Source: Actinomycetes bacterium (GTDB lineage Bacteria; Actinomycetota; Actinomycetes; Propionibacteriales; Nocardioidaceae). From it: a stretch of DNA of 64,000 bases. The notes under the pieces are model-generated. The model was not told the origin of the DNA and made no database searches. It saw only the letters and a program-made list of their open reading frames with translations. The DNA is taken from contig JAEWXC010000035.1 of NCBI GenBank assembly GCA_023396115.1, positions 1 through 64,000 on the forward strand, in the 5' to 3' direction. Positions 23,978 to 32,460 of this stretch are shown piece by piece; the stretch's first letter is position 1; every line of letters begins with the position of its first letter. The position numbers and the translations under genes are program-made.

Positions 23978-26866
23978 GTGATCGTCACCGCCCTCCTCGT
24001 CAGCCACGACGGGGCCCGCTGGCTCCCGGCGGTCCTCGACGGCATCGCGGCCCAGACCCGGCGCCCCGACCACCTGGTCGGTGTCGACACCGGCAGCCGG
24101 GACGGCAGCGCGGACCTCGTCTCCGCCGCCTTCGGCGCCGAGAACCTCCACGTGGTCGGCTCCGGCACCTCCTTCCCCGCCGCGGTGCGGACCGGTCTGG
24201 ACCGGCTCCCCGGTGGGGACGACCCGGCCGGGGACGAGTGGATCTGGATCCTGCACGACGACGCCAATCCCGACCCGGCCGCGCTGGCCACACTCGTCGA
24301 CGCCGCCCGTACCCACCCCGACGTGGACGTGCTGGGACCCAAGCTGCGGGAGTGGCCCTCGCTGCGCCGGCTGCTGGAGGTCGGCGTCACCATCTCCCCG
24401 ACCGGCCGCCGCGAGACCGACCTCGAGCCGGGGGAGTACGACCAGGGCCAGCACGACGAGGTGCGCCGGGTGCTGGCGGTCAACACGGCCGGGATGCTGG
24501 TGCGCCGCCGGGTGCTGGAGGACCTGGGCGGCTTCGACGACCTGCTGCCGGTCTTCGGCAACGACATCGACTTCGGGTGGCGTGCGGCCCGGGCCGGGCA
24601 CAGCACCCTGGTGGTGCCCGACGCCGTGGTGTTCCACGCCGCCGCGGCGCACACCGGCGCCCGCCGCACCCCGCTGACGGGCAAGCACACCCACTACGCC
24701 GAGCGGCGGGCCGCCCTGCTCACGCTGCTGGTCAACGTGCCCAAGCGGCGGCTGCCGTGGCAGGTGGTGCGGCTCTTCTTCGGCACGTTGCTGCGGATGG
24801 TCGGGCTCACCCTGGTCCGGGCACCGGGGGAGGCACTGGACGAGCTGGCCGCCCTGGCCTCGGTCTACGGCCGCCCCGGCGTGGTCCGGAGGGCGCGCGC
24901 CGCCCGGTTGCACGGCTCCGAGCGCGGTCGTGGCCCGCACCCGGCCGGCGACGGCGAGCAGCTGCTGGCCGGTTGGTGGGTGCCGTACCGGCACGGACTC
25001 GACTTCCTCTCCGACCTGGCCGGGGCCGCCACCCGTGGCGCCCAGGACGTGGCCGAACGGCGCCGGGCAGCCCGGCTGGCCGCGGCCCCCACCCCGGTCC
25101 GCCCCCGCCCGGCCCGACGGGTCGAGGCGGACGAGGACGAGCTCTACGAGGACACCGGCTGGGTGGTCCGGTTCCTCACCAGCCCGGTCGCGGTGCTCAC
25201 CGCGCTGGGACTGCTGCTGGTCGTGGTCGCCGCCCGCGAGGGCTTCGGTGCCGTCTCCGGCGGCGCTCTCTCGCCGGTCCCGGCCGGCGTCGCGGACTGG
25301 TGGTCGCTGCACACCACCGGGCACCACGCGCTGGGCACCGGGACCGATGCCCCCGCCCCGGGCTACGTGCTGCCGTTCGCGCTGGCCGGGTCCCTGCTGG
25401 GCGGGCCGGGCACCGTCGTCACGCTGCTGATGGTCGGCTCGGTGCCGCTGGCGTTCTGGGGTGCCTGGCGATTGCTGCGGCTGGTCGGGCACGTCGCGGC
25501 CGCCGAGGGGCTGCCCCGCGCGGTGCTGCTGTGGGGTGCCGGTGCCTACGCCCTGGTCCCGGCCACGTCGGGTGCCTGGGGTCAGGGACGGTTCGGTGTG
25601 GTCGCGGCCGCGGCGCTGCTGCCGTGGTTGGCGCACGCCGCCTTCGGCTTCGCCGACCCCAGCCCGGGCCGCCGCTGGCGGGCCGCGTGGCGCACGGGTC
25701 TGCTGCTGGCGCTGGTGACCGCGTTCGTCCCGGTCGCCTGGGTGGTGGCCGTCGTGGTGTCGGTGGTGCTGCTCGGTGGCGCTGCCCTGGTCAGCCGGGG
25801 ACTGCTGCGTGACCGGGACAGCTGGTTGCCGCCGGTGGTGGCGCTGGTCTCGGTGCCGGTGCTGCTGGCGCCCTGGCTGATCTCGCTCGTGGCCGGTGGC
25901 CGGGCCCGCGGGCTGCTGCTCGAGGCCGGGCGACTGCCCGTCTCGGACCTGTCGGTCACCGGCGTGCTGACCGGTCGGCTCGCCGACGCCGGAGCCCCGT
26001 GGTGGGTCGGCGCGCTGCTCGGGCTGCTCGCGGTGGCCGCCCTGGTGCCGCGCGCGACCCGGGTGCTGGTCGCCGCCTGCTGGGCGGTCGCCCTTGCCGC
26101 GGCCGTGGTGGTGGCCGGGCTCAGCCGGGTGGACCTGGACCTGGGGGCCGCGGTCTCCGCGCCCGGACTGGGCTTCTTCGTGGTGCTGGGTCAGGCGGTG
26201 CTCGTGGTCGCGGTCGCCCTGGCCTCCGCGACCCTGGTGGCGCGGCTGCGGCACTCGACCGGCTGGCGCCGCGGTCTGGTCGCGGTCCCGCTGCTCGTGG
26301 CCCTGGTGGTGCCGCTGGCCGGTCTGGGCTGGTGGCTGGTGGACGCCGACGACGACCTGGCCGCCACCAGCGGCACCGTCGTCCCGGCCTACATGGCGCA
26401 GAGCTCGTTGACCGGGCCCGAGCACGGGGTGCTGATCGTCCGCGGTGACGTGGGCAGCGGGTTGGACTACCGGGTGCGGCGCGACGACGGGATCACCCTG
26501 GGCGAGGACGAGGTGCTCGCGCTGGCCGGTCAGGACCGCGACTTCACCCGCCTGGTGCGCGACCTGACATCGCGGCCGGACCCGGCCCGGGTGGAGTCAC
26601 TGGCCGGGCACGGCATCGAGTACGTGCTGCTGCCGGAGCCGGTCGACGGGTCCGTGGCCGCCGTCCTCGACGCGACCGACGGACTGGTGCCCGCCTCGGC
26701 CGACGGCCGGGACCGGGCCTGGCACGTCGAGCAGCCGCTCGCCGCCGAGGGGCTGCACCAGGGGCCGTCGGCCTGGCGGGTGCTGCTGCTCCTGCTCCAG
26801 GGCGTGGCCGTGGTGGCCGTGCTCGTGCTGGCCGGACCCGAGTGGCGGAAGGACCGCGATGCCTGA
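23978..26866 (+). CDS. Large membrane glycosyltransferase family 2 protein
   Basis: A 962-residue protein: a cytosolic GT2 domain (residues 1-240; VTALLVSHDGARWL, VDTGSRDGSADL, ILHDDANPD, GNDIDFGWRAARAGH), a linker, then about ten or more membrane segments from about residue 395 to 800 and an extracellular tail. It is the conserved actinobacterial gene between whiB2 and the DUF5719 gene. Donor and acceptor are unknown; the layout suggests transfer of a sugar to a lipid carrier or export-coupled glycosylation. It overlaps the next gene by 8 bp. Confidence 0.88.
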   Translation: MIVTALLVSHDGARWLPAVLDGIAAQTRRPDHLVGVDTGSRDGSADLVSAAFGAENLHVVGSGTSFPAAVRTGLDRLPGGDDPAGDEWIWILHDDANPDPAALATLVDAARTHPDVDVLGPKLREWPSLRRLLEVGVTISPTGRRETDLEPGEYDQGQHDEVRRVLAVNTAGMLVRRRVLEDLGGFDDLLPVFGNDIDFGWRAARAGHSTLVVPDAVVFHAAAAHTGARRTPLTGKHTHYAERRAALLTLLVNVPKRRLPWQVVRLFFGTLLRMVGLTLVRAPGEALDELAALASVYGRPGVVRRARAARLHGSERGRGPHPAGDGEQLLAGWWVPYRHGLDFLSDLAGAATRGAQDVAERRRAARLAAAPTPVRPRPARRVEADEDELYEDTGWVVRFLTSPVAVLTALGLLLVVVAAREGFGAVSGGALSPVPAGVADWWSLHTTGHHALGTGTDAPAPGYVLPFALAGSLLGGPGTVVTLLMVGSVPLAFWGAWRLLRLVGHVAAAEGLPRAVLLWGAGAYALVPATSGAWGQGRFGVVAAAALLPWLAHAAFGFADPSPGRRWRAAWRTGLLLALVTAFVPVAWVVAVVVSVVLLGGAALVSRGLLRDRDSWLPPVVALVSVPVLLAPWLISLVAGGRARGLLLEAGRLPVSDLSVTGVLTGRLADAGAPWWVGALLGLLAVAALVPRATRVLVAACWAVALAAAVVVAGLSRVDLDLGAAVSAPGLGFFVVLGQAVLVVAVALASATLVARLRHSTGWRRGLVAVPLLVALVVPLAGLGWWLVDADDDLAATSGTVVPAYMAQSSLTGPEHGVLIVRGDVGSGLDYRVRRDDGITLGEDEVLALAGQDRDFTRLVRDLTSRPDPARVESLAGHGIEYVLLPEPVDGSVAAVLDATDGLVPASADGRDRAWHVEQPLAAEGLHQGPSAWRVLLLLLQGVAVVAVLVLAGPEWRKDRDA

Positions 26867-28379
26867 GAACCAGATCCCCTCCGAGACGCCCCGTCCGGCC
26901 GCCCCCGGCCGGCGTCGGGCCGCGGTCCCCGAGCAGCGTGCGGGCGCTGCTGCCCTGCTCGGGCGGATGCGCGACCCGGTGGCCTGGGTCGGTGCCCTGC
27001 TGGTGCTGGCCGTGGTCGGCGTCGTGGCCCTGGTCGACGACTCGACGCCGGTGCCCGGTGCTGCCGCCCCGGACCGGGTGCAACGCCACGCCTCGACGCT
27101 GGTCTGCCCGCCGGGGGTGAAGGACGCCGAGACCCGGTGGGGTCGTGCGGCCTCGGACGCGGCCGGTGAGCCGGCCGAGGTCACCACCCCGGGCGGGGAG
27201 AGCCCGCAGCAGGTGGCCCCCGGCCGCGTCGGTGAGGTCAGCGGCGACGTGCTGGTGAGCCGCGGGGACGCGGCCGTCGGCGCCGCTGCGACGCGGTGGA
27301 ACGGCACCAGCGCCGCCCCCTGCACCGAGCCGGCCGCCGAACGCTGGTTCACCGGCGTCGGGGCCGGTGCCGAGCACCGCTCGGTGCTGCACCTGGTCAA
27401 CCCCGACTCCGGGACGGCGGTGGTCGACGTGACCGTGCTCGGTCCCACCGGCCCGGTGGACGTGCCGGCCCTGCGCGGGGTCAGCGTCGCCGCCCACGAC
27501 ACGCTCTCCTTCGACCTGGCCGAGGTGGCGCCGAACCGGGACGAGCTCACGCTCGGCGTGCTGGTCTCCCGCGGCCGGGTGGGCGCCTCGGTGCTGGACC
27601 GCTACGCCGATGTCGAGGACAACCGGACCCTGTCGACCTGGCTGGCGCCCCAGTCCGGGCCCGCCAGCACCAGCACCCTGCTCGGGCTCCCCGGGGCCGA
27701 CGCCCGCACCCTGACCGTGGCGAACCCCGGCCAGGACGAGGCACGGGTGCGGCTCGAGGTCGTCACCGCCGAGAGCACCTTCGAGCCCAAGGACTTCACC
27801 GAGGTCGCGGTCCCGCCCGGCACCGTCGAGTCGATCGACGTCAGCCGGGTCCTCGGGGCCCGCACCGTGAACGGTGCCAGCGGGGTCGTGGTGGTCGCCA
27901 CCCGTCCGGTGCTGGCCGGACTCGGGTCGCGGACCGCCCGGACCTGGACCCGCTCGGTCGCGCCGGTGGCCGGTGAGCGTCTCGGCGGCGTGGTGCCGAC
28001 CGGGATGCGCCAGCTGGTGCTGCTGGGCGAGGGGGAGGTGACGGTGCGCAGCCGGACCAGCACGGGCCGTGACCTCCCCGAGCAGAGCGTGACGCTGCAG
28101 GGCGGACACGACACCCGGGTGGAGCTCGCCCGCAACGCGGCCTGGATCGAGGTGGTCTCGGCGAGCGCCGGCACTGGCGACCCGGCCGGACCGGAGCAGG
28201 CCACCCCGGGTGCGGAGCCCGGGGCGGAATCCGGCGCAGCGGAGGAGCCGTGGACCACGGGGACCCCCGGGGTCCTGGCCGGTGCCCTGCGGGGCACCGG
28301 CAACGACGCCCGGATCCTCCCGCTCGCCCCGCTCCTCTTCGACGACCTCGTCCCCCAGGTGCGCCCCGCCCTGCGCTGA
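26859..28379 (+). CDS. DUF5719 family membrane-anchored protein
   Basis: A 506-residue protein with a cytosolic Arg/Pro start, one membrane segment (about residues 44-63, VAWVGALLVLAVVGVVALV) and a long extracytoplasmic beta-rich region with two similar parts (HLVNPDSGTAVVDVTVLGP and LTVANPGQDEARVRLEVV). It invariably follows the whiB2-linked glycosyltransferase in this gene order, so a shared envelope function is likely, but the activity is unknown. An 8-bp overlap couples it to that gene. Confidence 0.85.
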   Translation: MPENQIPSETPRPAAPGRRRAAVPEQRAGAAALLGRMRDPVAWVGALLVLAVVGVVALVDDSTPVPGAAAPDRVQRHASTLVCPPGVKDAETRWGRAASDAAGEPAEVTTPGGESPQQVAPGRVGEVSGDVLVSRGDAAVGAAATRWNGTSAAPCTEPAAERWFTGVGAGAEHRSVLHLVNPDSGTAVVDVTVLGPTGPVDVPALRGVSVAAHDTLSFDLAEVAPNRDELTLGVLVSRGRVGASVLDRYADVEDNRTLSTWLAPQSGPASTSTLLGLPGADARTLTVANPGQDEARVRLEVVTAESTFEPKDFTEVAVPPGTVESIDVSRVLGARTVNGASGVVVVATRPVLAGLGSRTARTWTRSVAPVAGERLGGVVPTGMRQLVLLGEGEVTVRSRTSTGRDLPEQSVTLQGGHDTRVELARNAAWIEVVSASAGTGDPAGPEQATPGAEPGAESGAAEEPWTTGTPGVLAGALRGTGNDARILPLAPLLFDDLVPQVRPALR

Positions 28380-28397
28380 CCGGGCTGGTGCGAGCGG

Positions 28398-28570
28398 GCA
28401 CGACGCCGACCGGGCACTTGCGTGGCGCTGACCGGGCAGTTGTGCGCGCGGAATGACGCCGACCGGGCACATGTGCGACCTGAACGCGCCGACATCCCCC
28501 CTTCCGCGACGCCGACCGGGCGCATGCGCGATGCCGACCGGAACGCGCCGACCGGGGCGTTGCGCGTCGC
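28398..28570. repeat. Array of degenerate CCGACCGGGCA modules
   Basis: Between two convergent genes lie five to seven degenerate copies of a 20-27-bp unit with core GACGCCGACCGGGCACATG and a GCACATGTGC-like palindromic end: about 28401-28422, 28423-28446, 28451-28477, 28504-28530, 28531-28547 and 28548-28567, plus a fragment at 28482-28495. Spacing is uneven and there are no unique spacers. The stretch 28490-28530 matches 44854-44896 nearly base for base. Confidence 0.75.
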
Positions 28571-29116
28571 TCAGGCGGGGCCGTAGCGGGGGTCGACGTC
28601 CTCGGGGTCCATACCGAGCAGGTCGGCCACCTGCTCGACGACGACGGTGAGCACCAGGGCCTCGAGGTCGGCGCGGGTCTCGGCCCGGTGCTCGATCGGA
28701 CGCCGGAACAGCACCAGCCGGACCGGGTCGTCGCTGCGGCCGTGCACGACGGTGGCCAGCGGCACCTGCTCGTCGTGCCAGGTCGCCGGCAGGACCGGGG
28801 TGTCCTCGACGGCGTACTCCACCAGCCCCAACCGTGACTGCCAGCGGTCGTCGACCTCCGCGACGATGCCCAGCACCAGCTCGTCGAAGTGCTCGCGGCG
28901 GGTCGGGGTCATCGGCTCACCGGCCACCTGCGGCAGCACCGCCGGGCCGCGGGACCCGTGGCCGCGCCGGTCCCGGGAGCGGCGACGTACCGGCCGGTCA
29001 CTGCCGAGGTCCAGCGGCCCTGCCCCGGTCAGGTCGAACCGGGCGTCCAGACCGTCCGTTCCGGCGCGGCCCCGGACACCCTCGGCACCGGTCTGCACCC
29101 CCATCTCGAGCTCCAC
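28571..29116 (-). CDS. Metallopeptidase-family (DUF1025) protein lacking HExxH
   Basis: A 181-residue protein whose C-terminal 110 residues match the zincin-like family found next to DUF3499 in actinobacteria (REHFDELVLGIVAEVDDRW, then VRLVLFRRPIE). Where zinc peptidase members have HExxH this protein reads VVVEQVADLLGMDPEDVDPRYGP, so it should not bind zinc; this form is typical of this syntenic subgroup. The N-terminal 70 residues are basic and disordered. The GTG at 29116 is supported by a TAGGCT box 6 bp upstream; ATG 29104 is the alternative. Confidence 0.75.
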   Translation of the reverse strand: MELEMGVQTGAEGVRGRAGTDGLDARFDLTGAGPLDLGSDRPVRRRSRDRRGHGSRGPAVLPQVAGEPMTPTRREHFDELVLGIVAEVDDRWQSRLGLVEYAVEDTPVLPATWHDEQVPLATVVHGRSDDPVRLVLFRRPIEHRAETRADLEALVLTVVVEQVADLLGMDPEDVDPRYGPA

Positions 29117-29122
29117 GCCGCG

Positions 29123-29128
29123 AGCCTA
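29123..29128 (-). promoter_or_regulatory. -10 box TAGGCT (DUF1025 gene)
   Basis: Read leftward, it ends 6 bp before GTG 29116. It is divergent from the DUF3499 promoter 24 bp away. Confidence 0.45.
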
Positions 29129-29152
29129 GTCCGGCGCTGCCCGGGTGGGCGG

Positions 29153-29158
29153 TACGGT
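29153..29158 (+). promoter_or_regulatory. -10 box TACGGT (DUF3499 gene)
   Basis: Ends 6 bp before GTG 29165; leaderless start predicted. Confidence 0.45.
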
Positions 29159-29164
29159 TCGGAC

Positions 29165-29524
29165 GTGAGTCCTGCCCGTCGTTGTTCGCGTACCGCGTGT
29201 GGTCGCCCTGCGGTCCACACGTTGACCTACGTGTACGCCGACCAGACCGCGGTCCTCGGGCCGCTGGCCACCTACGCCGAGCCGCACGCCTACGATCTGT
29301 GCGAGGCCCACGCCGAACGCCTCTCCGCCCCGCGTGGCTGGGAGGTGCTGCGGCTCGCCTCGGACCTGCCCACCACCGGCCCCAGCACCGACGACCTGCT
29401 GGCCCTGGCCGACGCGGTGCGCGAGGCAGCCCGCCCGGTCGCACCGGCGCCGGTCGTCCAGCCGGGCGACGACCCGTCCCGGGGCGTGCGCCGCGGCCAC
29501 CTGCGGGTCCTGTCCAGCGACTGA
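29165..29524 (+). CDS. DUF3499 family protein
   Basis: A 119-residue conserved actinobacterial protein. The N-terminus RRCSRTACGRPAVHTLTYVYADQTAVLGPL and LCEAHAERLSAPRGWEV carry cysteine/histidine pairs (CxxxxC, then CxxH) that suggest a small zinc-binding fold. Function unknown. Its position between the DUF1025 gene and the phosphomannomutase is conserved in the class. The GTG start follows a -10 box with no room for a leader. Confidence 0.85.
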   Translation: MSPARRCSRTACGRPAVHTLTYVYADQTAVLGPLATYAEPHAYDLCEAHAERLSAPRGWEVLRLASDLPTTGPSTDDLLALADAVREAARPVAPAPVVQPGDDPSRGVRRGHLRVLSSD

Positions 29525-29571
29525 GGCCGGGCGCCGACCGGCTCCCTGACCGCGCGGCTGCGTGCCTGCCG

Positions 29572-29577
29572 TAACCT
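29572..29577 (+). promoter_or_regulatory. -10 box TAACCT (manB)
   Basis: Ends 7 bp before ATG 29585; leaderless start predicted. Confidence 0.5.
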
Positions 29578-29584
29578 CACGCCC

Positions 29585-31219
29585 ATGAGCTCTCCCGTGA
29601 CCTCGTCGACGACCTCGGCGGCCAACCTCGACGCCACGTTCAAGGCCTACGACGTGCGGGGGACCTACCCCGACCAGCTCGACACCACCCTGGCCCGCGC
29701 CACCGGTGCCGCGTTCGTCGAGGTGATCGGCGCCGACACGGTCGTGATCGGCCACGACATGCGCCCCAGCTCCCCGGAGCTGGCCGAGGCGTTCGCCGAG
29801 GGCGCCACCGCCGCCGGGGCGGACGTGGTGCACATCGGCCTGGCCTCCACCGACCAGCTCTACTTCGCCTCCGGCCACCTGGGTCACGCCGGCGTCATGT
29901 TCACCGCCAGCCACAACCCGGCCCAGTACAACGGGATGAAGCTGTGCCGCACCGGCGCCCAGCCGGTGGGGGCCGAGACCGGTCTGCGGGAGATCCGCGA
30001 CCGGGTCGAGGCCGGCCAGTTCACCCCCGCCGAGCGACGCGGAACCGAGAGCCGCACCGACGTGCTGGAGGCCTACGCCGCGCACCTGCTCGGCCTGGCC
30101 CCGGTCACCGGTCGCGAACTCACCGTCGTGGTCGACGCCGGCAACGGGATGGCCGGCCTCACTGCCCCCGCCGTCCTCGACCGCGTCCCCGGGCTGCGCA
30201 CCGTCCCGATGTACTACGAGCTGGACGGGACCTTCCCGAACCACGAGGCCAACCCGATCGAGCCGGAGAACCTGGTCGACCTCAGCGAGCGGGTGCGCGC
30301 CGAGGGTGCCGACCTGGGTCTGGCCTTCGACGGCGACGCCGACCGCTGCTTCCTGGTCGACCAGCACGGCACCGCGATCAGCCCGTCGGCCCTGACCGCC
30401 CTGATCGCCGACCGGGCACTCGCCACGGAGCCCGGCGCCACCGTGATCCACAGCCTGATCACCTCTCGCGCGGTGCCCGAACTGGTCACCGAGAAGGGCG
30501 GCACCCCGGTCCGTACCCGGGTCGGCCACTCCTACATCAAGGCCACGATGGCCGAGACCGACGCCATCTTCGGCGGTGAGCACTCGGGCCACTTCTACTT
30601 CCGCGACTTCTGGCGCGCCGACTCCGGGATGCTGGCCGCGCTGCACGCCCTGGCCGCGCTGGCCGGCTCCGAGGCCCCGGCCTCGGAACTGTTCGGCGCC
30701 TACCAGCGCTACCCGCTCAGCGGCGAGATCAACTCCCGCGTGCCCGACGGCGCCACGCCGCGCATCCTGGCCGCGATCCGGGACCGCTACACCGGTGCCG
30801 AGGGCGTCGAGCTCGACGAGCTGGACGGGCTCACCGTCAGCCACGCTGACTGGTGGTTCAACGTGCGGGCCTCCAACACCGAGCCGCTGCTGCGGCTCAA
30901 CGCCGAGGGCCGCGACACCGCCACGATGGAACGGGTCCGCGACGAGGCGCTGGAGCTGATCGCGGCCGGCAGCACCCCGCAGGAGGCCGCGCCGGAGCCC
31001 GAGGCAGCGACCCCGGAGCCCGAGGCCGCGACCCCGGCGGATCCGGCCACTGGACCCGCGCTGGACCCCGCCCTCATGGCGCTCGTGGTCTGCCCCGCCT
31101 GCCACGCCCGGCTCACCCAGACTGGCGAGGAACTGGCGTGCACCGGCTGCCCGAACATCTACCCGATCACCGACGGCATCCCGGTGCTGCTGGTCGACGA
31201 GGCCCGGACGGCAGGCTGA
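29585..31219 (+). CDS. manB: Phosphomannomutase/phosphoglucomutase fused to Trm112-like domain
   Basis: A 544-residue fusion. Residues 18-465 are an alpha-phosphohexomutase: KAYDVRGTYP, phosphoserine loop TASHNPAQYNG with Ser109, metal loop AFDGDADRC, sugar loop GGEHSGHFYF and phosphate loop RASNTEPLLRLN. Residues 466-493 are a Pro/Glu/Ala linker with a tandem PEPEAAT repeat. Residues 494-540 are a Trm112-like zinc domain (VCPACHARL, CTGCPNIYPITDGIPVLLVDEA). In related genomes the Trm112-like gene stands alone just after manB, so a fusion has occurred here, in one uninterrupted frame. The mutase supplies mannose-1-phosphate to ManC. Confidence 0.9.
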   Translation: MSSPVTSSTTSAANLDATFKAYDVRGTYPDQLDTTLARATGAAFVEVIGADTVVIGHDMRPSSPELAEAFAEGATAAGADVVHIGLASTDQLYFASGHLGHAGVMFTASHNPAQYNGMKLCRTGAQPVGAETGLREIRDRVEAGQFTPAERRGTESRTDVLEAYAAHLLGLAPVTGRELTVVVDAGNGMAGLTAPAVLDRVPGLRTVPMYYELDGTFPNHEANPIEPENLVDLSERVRAEGADLGLAFDGDADRCFLVDQHGTAISPSALTALIADRALATEPGATVIHSLITSRAVPELVTEKGGTPVRTRVGHSYIKATMAETDAIFGGEHSGHFYFRDFWRADSGMLAALHALAALAGSEAPASELFGAYQRYPLSGEINSRVPDGATPRILAAIRDRYTGAEGVELDELDGLTVSHADWWFNVRASNTEPLLRLNAEGRDTATMERVRDEALELIAAGSTPQEAAPEPEAATPEPEAATPADPATGPALDPALMALVVCPACHARLTQTGEELACTGCPNIYPITDGIPVLLVDEARTAG

Positions 31220-31226
31220 CCCGGCC

Positions 31227-32282
31227 ATGAGCACCTGGTTCGACGAGTCACGACTGGACGACGAGCGGGTGCTGGCCGCCCACGACGCACCCCTGCGCCA
31301 CCTGGCCGAGTCCGGGGCCCGGGTCCGGCTGACCGCCGCCGAACAGGCTGGCGACCCCAGCAGTGAGCGGTCCGGCGACCAGGGCGGGCACGGCCAACCC
31401 CGTGCCGTGGTCGCCGCCGGGCCCGACGCGCGGCTGCTCCGGGCGGTGCTCGAACCCTGGTGCCCGGTTCCGTTCGTGGCGTGGCCGGCGCCCTCGCTGC
31501 CCGGCTGGGCCGGCAGCCTGGACCTGGTCGTCGTGCTGGCCCCCGACGGCAACGACCACCAGGCCGCCTCCACCGTCGCCGAGGCGGTGCGCCGCGGCTG
31601 CCAGGTGGTGGTGGCCTGCCCGCCCGGCTCGCTGGTGGCCGAGCACGCCGCCGGGCGCTGGGTGACGGTGCTGCCGGCGCGTCCCGGCGACCAGCTCGCC
31701 ACCGCGGTGGTCGTCCTGGAGCACCTGCACGACGCCGGGCTGGGGCCCAGCGCCGACCCGGAGGCGGTCGCCGCCTCCCTGGACCTGGTCGCGATCAGCT
31801 GCTCACCGCACCGCGACATCGCCGTCAACCCCGCCAAGGCCGGCGCGATCGCCGTCGCCGACGCCCAGGTGCTGCTGTGGGGCGGCTCGGTGCTCGCCGC
31901 CCGCGCCGCCCGCCGGATCGCGGAGGCGGTGCGCCGCACCTCGCGGTCCTCGGCCCTGGCGGCCGACGCCGAACACCTGATGCCGATCCTGGAGGCAGCC
32001 AGCCCGCGCAGCGTCTTCGACGACCCCGTCGAGGACGGCGCACCCGCCCGCCCGGTGCTGGTGGTGCTCGACGACGGCGGCAGCGACGAGCTCGCCACCG
32101 CCCGGCGTCGCGAGCTCGAGCAGCTCGCCACCAGCCGCGGCGTCCGGGTCGACCTGCTCAGCACCGACCTGGTGCCCGAGCTCACCGGCACCACCAGCAC
32201 CGAGGTGGCCCGGTACGCGGCCCTGGTGCTGCTCGGCCGCTACAGCGCCGCCTACCTGGGGTTGGGGCAGGTCGAGGACTGA
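31227..32282 (+). CDS. SIS-domain phosphosugar isomerase (PMI-like)
   Basis: A 351-residue member of the SIS family with the C-terminal phosphoglucose/phosphomannose isomerase-like domain. A first SIS half (about residues 55-165, DLVVVLAPDGNDHQAASTVAEAVRRG) and a second half (LLWGGSVLAARAARRIAEAVRRTS) are visible. It starts 7 bp after manB and probably gives mannose-6-phosphate from fructose-6-phosphate for ManB and ManC. The catalytic Glu/His cannot be confirmed by eye. Confidence 0.8.
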   Translation: MSTWFDESRLDDERVLAAHDAPLRHLAESGARVRLTAAEQAGDPSSERSGDQGGHGQPRAVVAAGPDARLLRAVLEPWCPVPFVAWPAPSLPGWAGSLDLVVVLAPDGNDHQAASTVAEAVRRGCQVVVACPPGSLVAEHAAGRWVTVLPARPGDQLATAVVVLEHLHDAGLGPSADPEAVAASLDLVAISCSPHRDIAVNPAKAGAIAVADAQVLLWGGSVLAARAARRIAEAVRRTSRSSALAADAEHLMPILEAASPRSVFDDPVEDGAPARPVLVVLDDGGSDELATARRRELEQLATSRGVRVDLLSTDLVPELTGTTSTEVARYAALVLLGRYSAAYLGLGQVED

Positions 32283-32396
32283 GCCCCCGCGCCGTGCGGA
32301 CGTGGCCGGACCGCCGCCGGTGGACCGGAGGCGCCGGGAACGGGACACGCGACGACGGGCCGTGGTCCGGGCGCGGTCCGGTGCCGTGCCCGCCGG

Positions 32397-32402
32397 TACA
32401 GT
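32397..32402 (+). promoter_or_regulatory. -10 box TACAGT (DUF808 gene)
   Basis: Would start transcription near 32409 and give a leader of about 50 nt carrying the GGGAGGA ribosome site of ATG 32461. Confidence 0.4.
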
Positions 32403-32460
32403 TCCCCGCACACCTCGCACGCCACTCCCACGGCGCTGCGCAGCCCACGGGAGGAACCTG

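Noticed and set aside
22430..26425. 1331-residue leftward frame extending past cofD
   Set aside because: Only the part from 23431 downward matches CofD; the rest is Gly/Arg/Pro/His-rich shadow opposite whiB2 and the glycosyltransferase.
28398..28570. CRISPR array
   Set aside because: Units are degenerate, unevenly spaced and lack unique spacers; no cas genes are present.
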